This document shows, piece by piece, positions 40,551 to 53,094 of a stretch of DNA of 64,000 nucleotides. The notes beneath the pieces were generated by a model that did not search any database, had not been told where the DNA came from, and saw only the letters and a program-made list of their open reading frames with translations. The position numbers were made by a program, and so were the translations under genes. Origin of the DNA: Lytechinus pictus (lineage: Eukaryota > Echinodermata > Echinoidea > Temnopleuroida > Toxopneustidae); the NCBI RefSeq assembly GCF_037042905.1, contig NC_087253.1:10893001-10957000 (forward strand). The letters run 5' to 3'. The first letter of the stretch is position 1; every line of letters begins with the position of its first letter.

Positions 40551-41660
40551 GACGTAATTCACTTGGCTGAAAGATTGACTTGTTCAGTGTCACCAAGACA
40601 ACATTGCTTCTATATTGAATTGCAATAATGCAGACAAGACATACCAAGGGGCGTTCCTCTTATCATACATGTATAACACAATTATATTTCATATCAGATC
40701 ATATCAGTTTATGCCATGGCAAATTCATTTATCTATGAGCATTAACGACTTTTGATCTTTGATATCTAATATCATAGCTAATGTAAACAGATAAATAATT
40801 CAAGAGGGGGCCATATATATAAGGGTTGGTTTTACTTACATTATGGAATAGCTATCTTGTTGATTCATTACCATCATAAATTCAGATTAGACCAGGGGCC
40901 CAACTAAGATACCTTGATGTTGGGGCGGGGGCAGATCAATGACTTAAATCTCACAGCAGTAAAAATTTTACAAGGAGTACTTTTGCGCCTGATAACCCCC
41001 CCCCCCCCCCACGGTGCCTACCCCGGTCAAAAGTATCTCTATTCATAGCAGTAGTTTAACTGATATCCTGATAGGAATGCTATTTACTCATCACACATTA
41101 ATATTGCTCTGATAAGATAATGACTGCTGTAGATGCTGTTAAAATCTTCAGATACAGCCATATTCTGGTACTGACAAATTTTGCTCTGAATCTGATTCTG
41201 CAGTGTTTCATTTGAAGCCCAGATTGCTTTACAACTCAGATTTCAAATGATTGTGAACAGGTAATTTAACTTCTATAACCTTGAATAATTGATCTTAAAG
41301 TAGTTATTTGCAATTATAAGGGGATGGGGGAAATGATTAGGATATATACTGAAACCATAGACCTATGAAGAGATGGGCATTCATCGATATTATGAATTCA
41401 CTATCATTGGATCAAAGAAACGCTCATGAATGTTAATCGTCCATCTCTTAGGTCCATGCATGATGAAACCCAAGGTACTTTTGCTGAAGAAGATTTTTTT
41501 TTCCATGATCGAGTTTAGCTTTTGCATTAAATGTTGACATACATGTATATGAGAGAGCCCATGGGTAAGGTCTACATGTACATAACTTTTTTCCCACCAT
41601 ATATATAGCTGATTTTGATTCCATTAATTTCTTAAGCTTCTTCCTGCTTCTTACCCATCT
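40551..41660 (+). other. upstream region of the B-box gene
   Basis: No coding ORF. Contains a poly-C run at about 40998 and AT-rich sequence. The non-coding first exon and promoter of the B-box gene should lie here or further left. Confidence 0.5.
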
Positions 41661-41712
41661 CTTACAGGTTTCCTCTATCATCCTTAGCTAAATAACCAAC
41701 ATACATTACATC
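41661..41712 (+). other. splice acceptor and 5' UTR of the B-box gene
   Basis: A pyrimidine-rich run ending CTCTTACAG (to 41667) is followed by 45 bases without ATG, then the start codon. This is the usual gene form in the family: one coding exon behind a non-coding first exon. Confidence 0.6.
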
Positions 41713-43368
41713 ATGGCGGCAAGATTTCCCGAAGGAAACCACGTTCAGCTCCGACCTCGAAAAGGTCATGACATGACATGGTCATGTGACAAGCACGGTG
41801 AGCCAATCGCATTTTACTGTAAGAAACACGGATTACCTGTATGTGATCGATGCGCTATCAAAGCACATTGCCAAAAACCATGCGAGCTAGATGACATCGA
41901 GGATTTAATCTTCCAAAGGAGAAAGAATTTGGATGACAAAAAACCACAAATAGAAGAAACAGAGAAACAACTGAAAACCCTGGTCTCCAAAATAGAAACT
42001 GTTGCGACGTCTGCAAGTAGAAGTATTGGTGCAGTCAAGGACCAAGTGAAGATGACATTTGAAGACAAGTTAAAGATTGTCAGCCACAAGAAAGAGAGAA
42101 AGCATCGGGAGATTCACGAGTGGGCAGATGAGAGAATTACAAAGATTTATGAGGAAATGGACAAAAAGATCAAGGATTGCAACACTGAGATAGAAAAGGA
42201 AGAACAAACCATCAAAGACAAAAAAGCCAAATTGTTATCAGATACAAAGACAATCGGTGAGTTAGTTACTAAGAAGATAAATAATCTCTCTTGTAAAAAT
42301 CAGCATGCAATAAACACTTTGATGAACATTGAATCAACCATCAAACGTATACACCAACATGATGAAACATTGGTGAATGAAGCTCCTCAAGTACTTGCAT
42401 CTATTGATGAAATTTCAAGTTTGAATATTCATCAAGATGTTAGCGACTGTCTTGACCGAATACAGAGTGAAGTTGAGAGAGTGGAGTTTGTAGAGGGGGA
42501 AGTAGGTGGAGAATACTATGATAGAATTGATGGGTATATCGGTACATGGGAACTTGTCAAGTCAATCCACATTCCATCGGTTGTTAATAACCCGCGGGTG
42601 TTTGGTTTGTTCAGTGATGAGATATATGCGCACGACAGAGATAACCATGACATGTATGTTACAAACATCAGCACTCAAAACACACAGAAAGTCATTGATG
42701 GAGATGGTAACACATGGATTTCATCATGTGCGCCAATGGACAGTAACGTAATAGTATGTGGTCAGTGGAGAGTTGATTGCACGGGTGACAGGTTGGATGG
42801 ATGCATCACTCTCTATGACAGACAATGGAAGGTGATTAGAGACATCAGCATTCCGAGGAATGGACACGGTTTTAGTGTGTTTGTTGACGTTGACAGGGAT
42901 GGGATGATCATCGCTGCTCAGTCCTATCAGTCTAATATCTATGTCATCAATCCTGTAAATGATAAGATAGTAAACACTATTACGATGCAGGGTAAGGAGG
43001 TGCATGGTAGGATACAAGCCTTGTCATCAGGTGATATCGTTGTGAACACAGGTTACGATAAATACACCGCCATCTCACGATCAGGAGAAGAGAAGGCTAC
43101 CATACACCGTGATGGGTGGGGTCTGTCAGAGTGTTGCGTTGACAAACTGACAGACACACTCTACATCGTGTACTGGGATGGAGTGCGTAATACCTATGCA
43201 GTTGATCAGGTATCACGTGATGGTATCATCCAGGCAAGGAGGATCGTGAGATACAAGGAATCAGATCGCACTGACTTGATCAGCCCTTGTCTCGTTACTC
43301 CTTCTGGTAACCTTGTTGGATTTGATGGAGATAAACTTCATCTTTACAAGAAGACATTCGTCTTGTAA
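41713..43368 (+). CDS. B-box / coiled-coil / beta-propeller protein (TRIM-like, no RING)
   Basis: 551 codons in one exon. The B-box type 2 zinc finger lies at about residues 24-60 (CDKHGEPIAFYCKKHG, then CDRCAIKAHC). A long Lys/Glu-rich coiled coil follows (about 70-250). The remainder is a repeated-strand region with an NHL/six-bladed propeller look (for example DGCITLYDRQWKVIRDISIP and LSSGDIVVNTGYD). No RING precedes the B-box, so ubiquitin-ligase activity is not supported; the family resembles TRIM45/56/71-like expansions of marine invertebrates. The ATG is in good context (ATCATGG). A splice acceptor (CTCTTACAG) 46 bases upstream implies a 5' untranslated exon. An AATAAA lies about 620 bases after the stop. 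Confidence 0.9.
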   Translation: MAARFPEGNHVQLRPRKGHDMTWSCDKHGEPIAFYCKKHGLPVCDRCAIKAHCQKPCELDDIEDLIFQRRKNLDDKKPQIEETEKQLKTLVSKIETVATSASRSIGAVKDQVKMTFEDKLKIVSHKKERKHREIHEWADERITKIYEEMDKKIKDCNTEIEKEEQTIKDKKAKLLSDTKTIGELVTKKINNLSCKNQHAINTLMNIESTIKRIHQHDETLVNEAPQVLASIDEISSLNIHQDVSDCLDRIQSEVERVEFVEGEVGGEYYDRIDGYIGTWELVKSIHIPSVVNNPRVFGLFSDEIYAHDRDNHDMYVTNISTQNTQKVIDGDGNTWISSCAPMDSNVIVCGQWRVDCTGDRLDGCITLYDRQWKVIRDISIPRNGHGFSVFVDVDRDGMIIAAQSYQSNIYVINPVNDKIVNTITMQGKEVHGRIQALSSGDIVVNTGYDKYTAISRSGEEKATIHRDGWGLSECCVDKLTDTLYIVYWDGVRNTYAVDQVSRDGIIQARRIVRYKESDRTDLISPCLVTPSGNLVGFDGDKLHLYKKTFVL

Positions 43369-44250
43369 ATCATCAAGAACCTAAACGTAGTCCGCAGGCA
43401 CAGACCCTGATTGAAACTTTGATCAACAAGTGTGTCTCCATGGAAAGACTAGCCCATGTTTTAATTCCTGAGCGAGAGGGCCTTCAGTTCACAAGGCATG
43501 AATAGGCTGCACATTCAGACGCTTAACTCGAGAGAAGGATTTGCACAGCAGACTAATCTCAATGAGTGATAATGTGTTTTTAAAGAACATTTCAGAGCAA
43601 TGTTTAGCTACATATCCATTAATTTGTGTTCAACTTCAATCTGCCACCCCTTATACCCATTGGGGCAGTTTCATAATTTGTTATAGTAACAATCAATAGT
43701 TAAAAGCTACTGAAATAAATTGATTAGATTGGATCATAGTAATTTCTGAATAGAAATTGTTATTATAACAGGTCTGTAAAAGGACCATGGAGACATTAAT
43801 GTTTGATACAATGTTCACGCCGATGAGTTATCAAAATTCAATGTAATGTTGCATTTGAAAGATTATTATTCCTAAGTTAACAGTCCAGTGCTCTTGTGTT
43901 CGTATTATGCTGTTAGTCACAGTCATTCTCTATTCAAGAATGACATCATTGAAATTTGAATCTTCTTTCTTTCAAGTCCCCTCTCCATAACAATAAAATC
44001 ATTCATATTTTGACCAATTAAACTTTGACAGAATATTTTAAAACTCATTATGCATTTGATGGTTAAATAATTTTTATTTTAACCGAATTTAACTGATATT
44101 ATCATCCCACATCCCTCCGAAAGTTTTTAACACCCTAAAAGTTAATACATTTTAATAATTCAAATTCATACTTTTAATTGAAATATATTTATCTTCATTT
44201 TGTACATAAATCTGTCAATAGGCTTGTCCTTGCATATATGTACATGTGTA
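43369..44250 (+). other. probable 3' UTR and flank of the B-box gene
   Basis: AT-rich, no ORF. AATAAA-type polyadenylation signal at 43992. A partial foldback-like stretch with GGCAGTTTCATAATTTGTTA lies at about 43665-43785. Confidence 0.5.
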
Positions 44251-45154
44251 TATAAACTCCTCAAAAAAGTTAGGAAATCTGACTTTGCTCGATGATCCCT
44301 CCTCGGTTTTTGTAAATATCAATGTGTAATTAATATCCATGAATAGATCATTTAATTTTCTTTAAAACGATACCCTACATTATATGATTATGGTTCATAT
44401 GGAGGTGCAGTGCCTTGAAATGTGGGGCAAGGTCAAAATTCAAAAGTTGCAAAACGACACAATATTGAAAGTCACTGTTCTTTTTTCCATGGTGATGAGT
44501 GAGTTTCTAAGCAGTTTCTTTTAATTGTTTTCATCCACCTTAACAATCAAACACACCTCTGCACAAGCAAACACATAAGAAACAAACAAACATGCATGGG
44601 TATGTCAAACCATGTTATCTCACAGAACCATCACTACATAAACCACAACAAAACATAAAAAAAGAAGCAGGGGCTTGATTTTAATGGATTTTCATCACTA
44701 TTGACACAGACAAAAGAATCATGTTCTTTATTGACCCTTCATGACTATTTCTGCTCGTTTTGCAGCTTTTCAATTCAGACCTCATCCAACACTTTTTAAT
44801 CCTGCTCTTTTCGTGATGGCATGATCATAACAAGCATGGTATCATTGTAAAGAGAGAATTAAATGATCTTTTGAATGATATGCATTGTGTAAAATTGGGA
44901 GTTGGGAGAAATTAATGGCCAAACTCAGATTTCCAAACTTTTTTTGCTCGTTTTGCAGCTTTTCAATTCAGACCTCATCCAACACTTTTGAATCCTGCTC
45001 TTTTTATGATGGCATGATCATAACAAGCATGGTATCATTTTAAAGAGAATTAAATGATCTTTTGAATGATATCGAATATGTATTGTGTAAAATTGGAAGT
45101 TGGGAGAAATTAATGGCCAAACTCAGATTTCCAAACTTTTTTGAGGGGTTTATA
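44251..45154. mobile_element. mariner-like element with TATAAACYCCTCAAAAAAGTT ends
   Basis: Left TATAAACTCCTCAAAAAAGT, right ACTTTTTTGAGGGGTTTATA, with TA flanks. An internal ~197-base tandem duplication (44745-45140) includes GCATGATCATAACAAGCATG. No transposase. Confidence 0.83.
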
Positions 45155-45800
45155 TCGCATTTTGAAAAAAAAAAAGCATACTACATATCCGTGCCTTTGC
45201 TTACATGTACCTTAAAATAATGTTTCAATAATTATACTGTTTACTGTCCCAAGCTTTTTGTTTGATCATATCTTTCAACTCTATAAAAAGCAGTTCAAAA
45301 TTATCTTTATAAAATATAAAACCAATTTATATATAGTAAATCCTATGTAAAAAGTGCAAATTCTTTTATAAAGTGTACATAGTATACATGATGTATAATA
45401 ATATGATATTTAAAAGATCATCTATTTGGGTTAATACGCATGTACGATAGAAGTTTAGTAGAAAGTAGAATTGAAGTCTTACAAATGACATATTCTTTGT
45501 AATATATGTTTTCAGTATGGAAATTGTAGCACTTGATGTAACATAGTATAAAAGTGAGGTTCTTTACACCCTCAGGAGGATGGAAAGAATTGTAACATAT
45601 GAATCAGAGCAGAAATTTTTGTGTGTACATCGAGAGGAAAGAAATAGATATCTTTATGCTGGAATAAAATGAAAATTGATGATAGCCATGAAAGACGAGA
45701 AAGATTCAATCATGGATATAAAAGACGTATTTGAGATGTGTCAGTCAACTACCAGTTGTATGTACATTAATAATAATAATAATAAAAATGATATAAATAA
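45155..45800. other. unassigned AT-rich interval
   Basis: No ORF. Ends with a (TAA)n microsatellite at about 45767-45785. Confidence 0.5.
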
Positions 45801-45804
45801 TAAT

Positions 45805-46676
45805 GTTTGATTTGATTTGATTTTTTATTTTATTCATTTTCCGTTCACAAAGCACAACAAAATCAAAGTAACAATACATAGTCAAATTTAAAGTACATCA
45901 ATCGGAATAATGCATAAGAATTGGAAGGTATAAACAATGAGAACTAATGCGAACTAAAGTAACTTTGACTAATAACTATACATGTATAAAACAGAACGGA
46001 TGGGCTTGCCAAGAAAAGCAAAGCTTGTATGGGAGGCAAGCCCCTGTAACTTAGTTTCAATACGTAGAGTCAACATTACAAAATTATAGAATAAAAGAGT
46101 GACGGAAGACAGTTTAAAAGGAGGCTATACAAAATATCGAAGGTAACAATGAAAGAGTGACACAAATTAGAATAAATGATAATAGTAATAATAACAAAAG
46201 TATAAAAAAATAATATGGTTACAATAATTGTGATAATGAGGGAGAAACAGAGCTCTAGGCAAATGAAGGGAGAGAGGAGGGGTGCAGGTACAATTGGAGG
46301 TGCAAATAGGAGCATGGCAGGTGCGGGTTGAGGTTGGTAGGCAAGTTGTATCCTGGGAGGTAAAAAAAAAAGTTTTTTTTGTAGTTTTAGATATATATGG
46401 TTGATTGACTTGTTTGTGTAAAGTATTGGCAAATAAGCATCTTTTTGAGGTTATGTTTAAAAATAGTGATGCTTGGGGATTCCTTAAAGTCGTTGGGCAA
46501 GAAATTCCAATATACGGGACCAGAAAAGATAAAGAATTTTTTGCAAGTAAAGTTCGGGTTGGAGGTAGGTGATAAGAGTTTTGTTGTCTTGTAGGATAAT
46601 CGTGTACAGAGGAGTTTTTGCAGGACATAACTGAAACAAGTGGAACGCCTCTGGCAGTATCACCTGCATTACGCAA
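45805..46676 (-). pseudogene. 5'-truncated LINE, RT C-terminal remnant and 3' tail
   Basis: The minus-strand frame retains DYPTRQQNSYHLPP and LLAKNSLSF, typical of the region after the reverse transcriptase of CR1/L2-like LINEs. Frame breaks follow. A 3' UTR ending AATAAAATAAAAAATC with repeated CAAAT closes it. Confidence 0.72.
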
Positions 46677-46759
46677 TTCGATAAAGCAGCAGTGCTTCCT
46701 TTGAAAACAGCTAATGAATAATTATTCACAGAAAAAAAAACACAGATAATAAAATATTA

Positions 46760-47258
46760 TGTCCATTGACCTAATATGACCTTTGACCATGATCATGTGA
46801 CCTAAGACATGTGCAAAACAACCATTCATACTTGTTTACCCTATGTCGATGCTTCATGAGTCAGATCCATAAACTCCCAAAGTTATGATGCCAATTAAAC
46901 ACATAGGCCTTCTCCCAACACGGCCAGAGTACATTGACCTTTAAATGACCTTTGTTCATCTCAAATGCACACATGGTGTTCAGGGATACATTGCTGCTCT
47001 TATGTCCAAGTTTCTTTTTCATGAATTAGATCCATACTTTTAAAATCATGACAATTCCACAAATACCCCCAACATTACCAAAGTTTGTTGACCCTAAATG
47101 ACCTTTGACCTTGGTCATGTGACCTGAAACTAGCACAGAATTTTCAAGGATACTTGATTGCTCTTATGTCTAAGTTTCATGAACTAGATTCATAAAATTT
47201 CAAAGTTATGACAATTCCTCAAATACCCCCAATATGGCCAAAGTCTGTTGACCCTAAG
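46760..47258. repeat. interspersed TGACCTTTGACC repeat, left of hAT insertion
   Basis: Two to three copies of the ~160-base unit with TGACCTTTGACC and TCATGTGACC. It is interrupted at 47259 and resumes at 49549. Confidence 0.85.
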
Positions 47259-49548
47259 CAAGGCTCCACATTAACTTTTTTTGGTGGAGGCCCGTTTGGG
47301 CCACCAAAACCTTCAATTTTTTTTTTTTGGTGGCCCGATATTAAAGTTTGGTGGCCCGACAAAATATAAAGAAAAACATGAATTAAAAATGAATAAAACA
47401 AACTTTTGAAATATTAATTCTGCAGCCACTACCACTAAGTTACTTTCACTTTGTACATCTTGTATGTAAATCTTGTTTGCTGTTATTTTACTTTGCTAAT
47501 TGATTTGTGGTAATATATAAATTGTTCTATCATTGTAAATATGAAATGATTGAAAGAGAATAAAAGAATTGTATTGTTCCCAGGTTGTGTGGACTTTTTT
47601 TAAATCTCTGTATAGACACACACTCATAATGGTAAAGTAAATAAATAGTGCATAGCAAACTCAGATAGATGTACAAAACAATGATTTTTCCTTTCTTCCT
47701 TTTTTAATCCTAAACCGAGATTATGCAGGCCCCAAATCCAGTTTATTTTCTCTTTTCCAGCATATTATAGCAGGAGAAAATCACAGAAAAATATGCTGCA
47801 AAATCAGAACAATGCATAAAAGGGGGAAACAAAAAAAAATAATTTTTAGAATAGTATATTAAAAAAAGAAAACAAAAATAATAAAATAAATAAAACAAAA
47901 GAAAGAAAATAAAGAAAGAAAAAACAGGAAAAAAAAGAAAAAAAAGGAAATAAAAAATTTAGAGAAAAAAAAGAAAATGAAAGAAAAAATAATAAAACAA
48001 AATTAATAAAAAATGGGGAAAATAATTATTATTATTTTTCAGTAGAAACATATTCTTTAATCAGGCATATTCAATGGGAAGGGGTATAATTGGTTTAACC
48101 ACTATAAAAAAAAAAAAAAAAGTTATATCTGGAAAAAACAGTGTGAGAAAAGTCCTTCCCCATATTTGCCAAAGTGCTAGAAAAATTCACATTTCATATC
48201 AATGAAATGCCTTCCAAAAGTATTTACTTCCCCAAGAGTGGTTTAAGAAGTCATTTATAAACAAAAAAGAAAGAAACTGTCTGTTTATTTTTGGCTAGAA
48301 AAGACACAGCTTCGAAAGAAACCAAGTATCAACATACATACAAATGCACACGTGGGACTGTGATGTACTCACCTATGTGTTTTATGTGCATTAAAGGAGA
48401 ATGAAACTCTTGGAGCAAGTTAGCTTTTGTGAAAGCAGAAAAATCAAAGAATAAGATCAACAAAACTTTGAGTAAAATAGGACTAGCAATAAAAGAGTTA
48501 TGAGCATTTGAATGTCGAGATCACTAATGCTATGGAGATCCTCCCATTGGCAATGCGACCAAGATCTGTGATGTCACACACGTACAACTCTCCCATTCGG
48601 ACACTGAAAATATACCCCAAAACATCTCTTTTTGCTCATTCTAATCATATGACAAACGATTCATCAATGATATAATGTTGTGAAACCTCTGTACTTGTCA
48701 TCTCATAAAGAAAACACCTCACCTTGTGATAGACTCTATAAAAGTGAGAATATAAGTGAAATAAGTACTAAAGTAATGAGGGAGTTGTACGTGTGTGATA
48801 TCACAGATCTTGGTCGCATTGCCGATGGGAGGATCTACATGGCACTAGAGATCTCAATATTCAAATGCTCATAACTTTCTTATTATTCATTCAATCTTCC
48901 TCAAACTTTCAACAATATGTTTCTTTGATTTTTCTCTTTGATATGGATTCAGCTAGTTTCAAGGGTTTCATTCTCCTTTAATGTATTTGGAAATCGGTCT
49001 TTTTTCGTCAAAAGAGAGGTCATAATTCCTCTTTTTAATGCTTGCAAATAATCAGGTTACACCAGATTTTAGTAATATGGACTGTAGAAGGGCATTTCAT
49101 TGGTGTAAAATGCGACTTTGACGTAGATTTTCAAAGTTCTGTGGAAGATTTCTTAGCAGCAACATTTCGTATCGCAGCTCCCTGAGTCTGAATAGTCTGC
49201 TAGCGCACAGCTAGCTGCAGTGGTTTCATGCATGCAAAGCTAATGCCAGACGGCAGGCGCGGCCGACTGGATATTCTCCACTGCTTTGTCATGTTCCTTT
49301 CCTTCATGACTATGCAAACTTTTTGTGTGTGTATTTGTGTGTAGATTAACAAAAAGGGCGCATGACGAATTGGCTTGCAATTTGAAATGTAGAAAGTTGA
49401 TAAATGCATGCAAAATCGGGAGAAAAATTGCGCTGCTTTGAAAATTATTGGTTGCCCGATTCGGGCCACCAAAACAGAACATTTTTTCAATAATGGTTGC
49501 CCGAGGTGAATTTCTGGTGGCCCCGGGCCACCGCTAATGTCGAGCCTT
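47259..49548. mobile_element. 2.29 kb hAT-like non-autonomous element
   Basis: ACCCTAAG is duplicated at 47251-47258 and 49549-49556 (8 bp, as for hAT). Ends CAAGGCTCCACATTAAC and GCTAATGTCGAGCCTT are inverted, and subterminal GGTGGCCCG / CGGGCCACC repeats pair. The interior is A-rich with no transposase, and holds another MITE. Confidence 0.88.
48391..48981. mobile_element. 591-bp palindromic MITE nested in the hAT-like element
   Basis: TTAAAGGAGAATGAAACTC at left and GTTTCATTCTCCTTTAA at right. Arms pair widely (GATCTGTGATGTCACACACG with its inverse). Confidence 0.88.
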
Positions 49549-49980
49549 ACCCTAAGTGACCTTTGACCTTGGTCATGTGACCTGAAACTCACACATAATA
49601 TTCAGGGATACATGGTTGCTCTTATGAACAAGTTTCATGAAATAGATCCATAAAATTTCAAAGTTATGATGACAATACCTCAAATAACCCCAACATGGCC
49701 AAAGTCTGTTGACCCTAAGTGACCTTTAACCTTAATCATGTGACCTGAAACTCAGGCAGGATCTTCAGTGATACACTTTCACCCTTATGTCTAAGTTTTA
49801 TGAACTAGGTCCATATACCTTCGAAGTTATGACATTTCAAAAACTTAACCTAGGTTAAGATTTCGATATTGATTCCCCCAACATGGTCTAAGTTCATTGA
49901 CCCTAAATGACCTTTGACCTTGGTCATGTGACCTGAAACTCAGATAGGATGTTCAGTAATACTTGATTACCCTTATATCC
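49549..49980. repeat. interspersed TGACCTTTGACC repeat, right of hAT insertion
   Basis: Continues the interrupted repeat with three units (motifs at about 49557, 49720, 49908). Confidence 0.85.
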
Positions 49981-50942
49981 CACCCATTGGTGCATCTCTG
50001 CCGCCATGTACAGGAAAATTGAAGGCACGGCGCATTCAACAATGCAACAAATTCCCGCAAATTTAATAAGAGGATTTACAGAATGAAGTCCTCCTATGAA
50101 ACTTACCAAACGATGTGAAGTCAATTCCTCCTTTAATATGATGAATATCCCTCAAATAGCGTCATTTAAGCGTTGATTTTTCTTCTGGTTGACAAAATAC
50201 GGAGCAACCTTGCGAGTTCTCAAATTTGTTGTCTAATGAGCGAAAGATGGCACGCCATTATCTTCATATCAAAGACCTTACAACGGAAAGACTAGACACA
50301 AAAACTATCTTACACGATGCAAAGCGTTACGCGAAGTCGGCAAAGTGTCCAATCTTTTTACTGTAAAGACTTTGGTTGAACATTAATTGACAAACGAACG
50401 GTAGCACTTGCGGGACTTCGTTCAAGGTACGTAGAATTTTCTATATTTTTTGTTTAATTTGTCATCGCTTTGAATATTTTCCAAAAAGTATTATCGTCAG
50501 CAAAAATAATAAAAAAGTATGTTTTTTAATTATTGCATTTATTGGTGTCTCTATTTTATCAAACAATCATTGTAATTGCGCATACAATGAATCAAGAATC
50601 TAGATTTAAAATACCGACAAGCTGAATTAAGGTTGTGTTCAAACTGTATTAGCGCCACCAACGACCTTCCTTTTATTTCGTGCGAAGCCACTTTCCAGGC
50701 CGAGGTAAGCGATTTGCTCTTTTTTGTGTCCTTTTTAAATTAAAAAATATGTTAAAAATTGAAAATGGAACGCTTTTCACCAGTTTCACTAGAAAAAGCC
50801 CTGGTGAGTAGCGAAATGGGTTTCGGCTAACATCATTCACGTTATGAAGCGGTGTTAACGACAACTCTAAAGTCCATGGCGTAAATAGTTGGTTGTGCGA
50901 GGTTAGTATATATTCTAACCTCGCAATACGTGTGAGTGCTTA
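49981..50942. mobile_element. 962-bp element inserted in the TGACCTTTGACC repeat
   Basis: The host repeat is interrupted with TATATCC on both sides (49974-49980, 50943-50949). Left end CACCCATTGGTGCATC; right end CTCGCAATACGTGTGAGTGC. No ORF. Confidence 0.75.
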
Positions 50943-52800
50943 TATATCCAAGTTTCATGAACTAGGTTCATATACTTTCTAAGTTATGATGACATATGAT
51001 GACACGTGCGCGCAATGCTAGCTAATAGGATTTGACAATCAGACCTTAAAAGTTATATTTTGAGAAATTTATTGAATAGGGCCTACACGAAGAGAATAGG
51101 TACTCCACAAATCAAATAATGCTAGGGCACAGCATGAGCTAAAAATGTTGATACTCAGATCATAAAACAAATATTTTACAAAGCATTTTTTTTATTGATT
51201 CGTAAATCAAACAGAATGAAAGTTCAATGTCCTTGCTGACCGTACAGTATATGTTTTGTATTTTGAATGCAAAGCTTGAAATTTCAAGCTCCATATATCA
51301 GCCTATTGAGCAATATGGAAGCGCGAGCAAAAATTTCAATTTTACATGTTTTTTTTTAATCATCAAAGTCTCCCCTCCCTAATTTTATTCACTTTTCTCC
51401 CTCCCTTTCCCCCTCTTCCTTTTCCCCTCTCTTTTCCTTCTTTCTTTCTCCCTTTTTTTGGTCTTTAATCCGCCAACAGGGGGGGGGGGGGTGACCGGGC
51501 CCCCTGGATCCTTCTATGGTAGCGATGGTGGTGGGATAAAGAAAGAAAGCATTTGAATTATTCACCTCACAGTGTTAAACGGGGAAAATAGGAAATGGCT
51601 AAATTTTGAAAATCATTAATGTGGAGCCCTATTCAAGTTTGGTTTTAGTTTCATCTACATCAACACCTTGACAGGGGCTGATCCAGCAGTAGAGGCGCAC
51701 GGCCAATATTGGAGACTGTCTCCAATGTGGGAGATTATCTCCAATATCAGAGACTTTTGTAAAGAATTTGGGTATCCAATTTCAGAGAGTCTCCAGTTTT
51801 GGAGTCTAATTTCCTTTGTTTGTTTGCATTTGCTGCAAAAGGATTACCTTGGCGGCAAATAAAAATGTGATAAGCAGATTCCTCATGAAAAATTACCCCT
51901 TTTCACCGTCTACTTTAAATATTCACCGTCTACTTTTGTTTTGATAAGGATATTTGTTGTCAATCACACACAAAACAAATGGGCTTCTGACCTCAGTGAG
52001 ACAAAATTTTGGGTGGAAAAAATCATGCTTTTGTTGGTGTTGTTTCTTTTGTCCTTTTGCAAAGCAAGTCTCCAAATACAATGTGAGAGATTGTCTCCCC
52101 TATTGCACTCACACTAGTACGAGGTTAGTATATATATACTAACCTCGTACACCGAACCGTGTTTGACCCTTGATTTCGAAGTAGTCGGCAAACATCGCTT
52201 CATTGCTGAAGTAATATTTGCCGAAACTCCTTCTCGCTACTCACCGGGGCTCTTTCCGGTAAGTAGCAATACATTAAAAAATTAAAAATGTAATTTGAAT
52301 ATAATAATCGGTCAAAAAGAGCAAATTTCGCTTACCTCGGCCTGGAAAGTAACTTCGCTTGTCTCTTCTACGGAAATACAAGGAGGCCCGTTGGTGGCGC
52401 TAATAAATTTCACAACCTTGATTCAGCTCCTCGGTAATTTTATAACTGTGTCTAAATTCTTTGAATCCGCAATTCTTATGATTAATTTACTAATTATGGG
52501 CACCAATAAATGAAATACCTTCAAACATGTCAAAAACATAATTCAAGATTATTATTGGCGATGATAACACTTTTCTGCAATTAATTCAAAACGATGACTA
52601 ATAAAGAAAAATTGAAAAAAATATACGTGCCTGGAACGAAACCAGCAGTACAGGCTTTAACGAACATCAATAGTACGGTATACCAAAGTCTTTACAATGA
52701 AAAGATTGGACACTTCACGGACTTTGCGTAATGACCTGCGTCAATTTGCGTGTAAAATAGTGTAGGTGCCTAGTCTTTCCCTTGTCGTGTCTTTGATATG
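50262..52800. repeat. inverted repeat with ~0.67 kb arms
   Basis: Arms 50262-50930 and 52132-52800 pair imperfectly. Examples: GGCCGAGGTAAGCGATTTGC with its inverse at 52322, AAGTGTCCAATCTTTT with AAAAGATTGGACACTT at 52700. The left arm is inside the 962-bp element, so the right arm is probably an inverted relative. Confidence 0.75.
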
Positions 52801-53094
52801 AATATAAATCGCGCGCCCTCTATAGACGAAAATTGATATCGGCGCTGACCAAATTTTATCTCCGTGAAATCTTCACTAAAGATCAAGAAAATATACATAT
52901 TTTTTAGAAGAAACTTCAAGGAGAAGTCACGGAAGGATCTAAATGATTGGGTAAGTGTCATAGCAGAATGTGAAATCCCTAATTATGTGTGATGTTTTAT
53001 GTGGGCGAAAGCCCAGTAGTATATGGATGTGTCGTGTGTGTCGCATTATTATGAATGATATTCCTTCGCACGCGAGATGATATGAGCCCATGGG

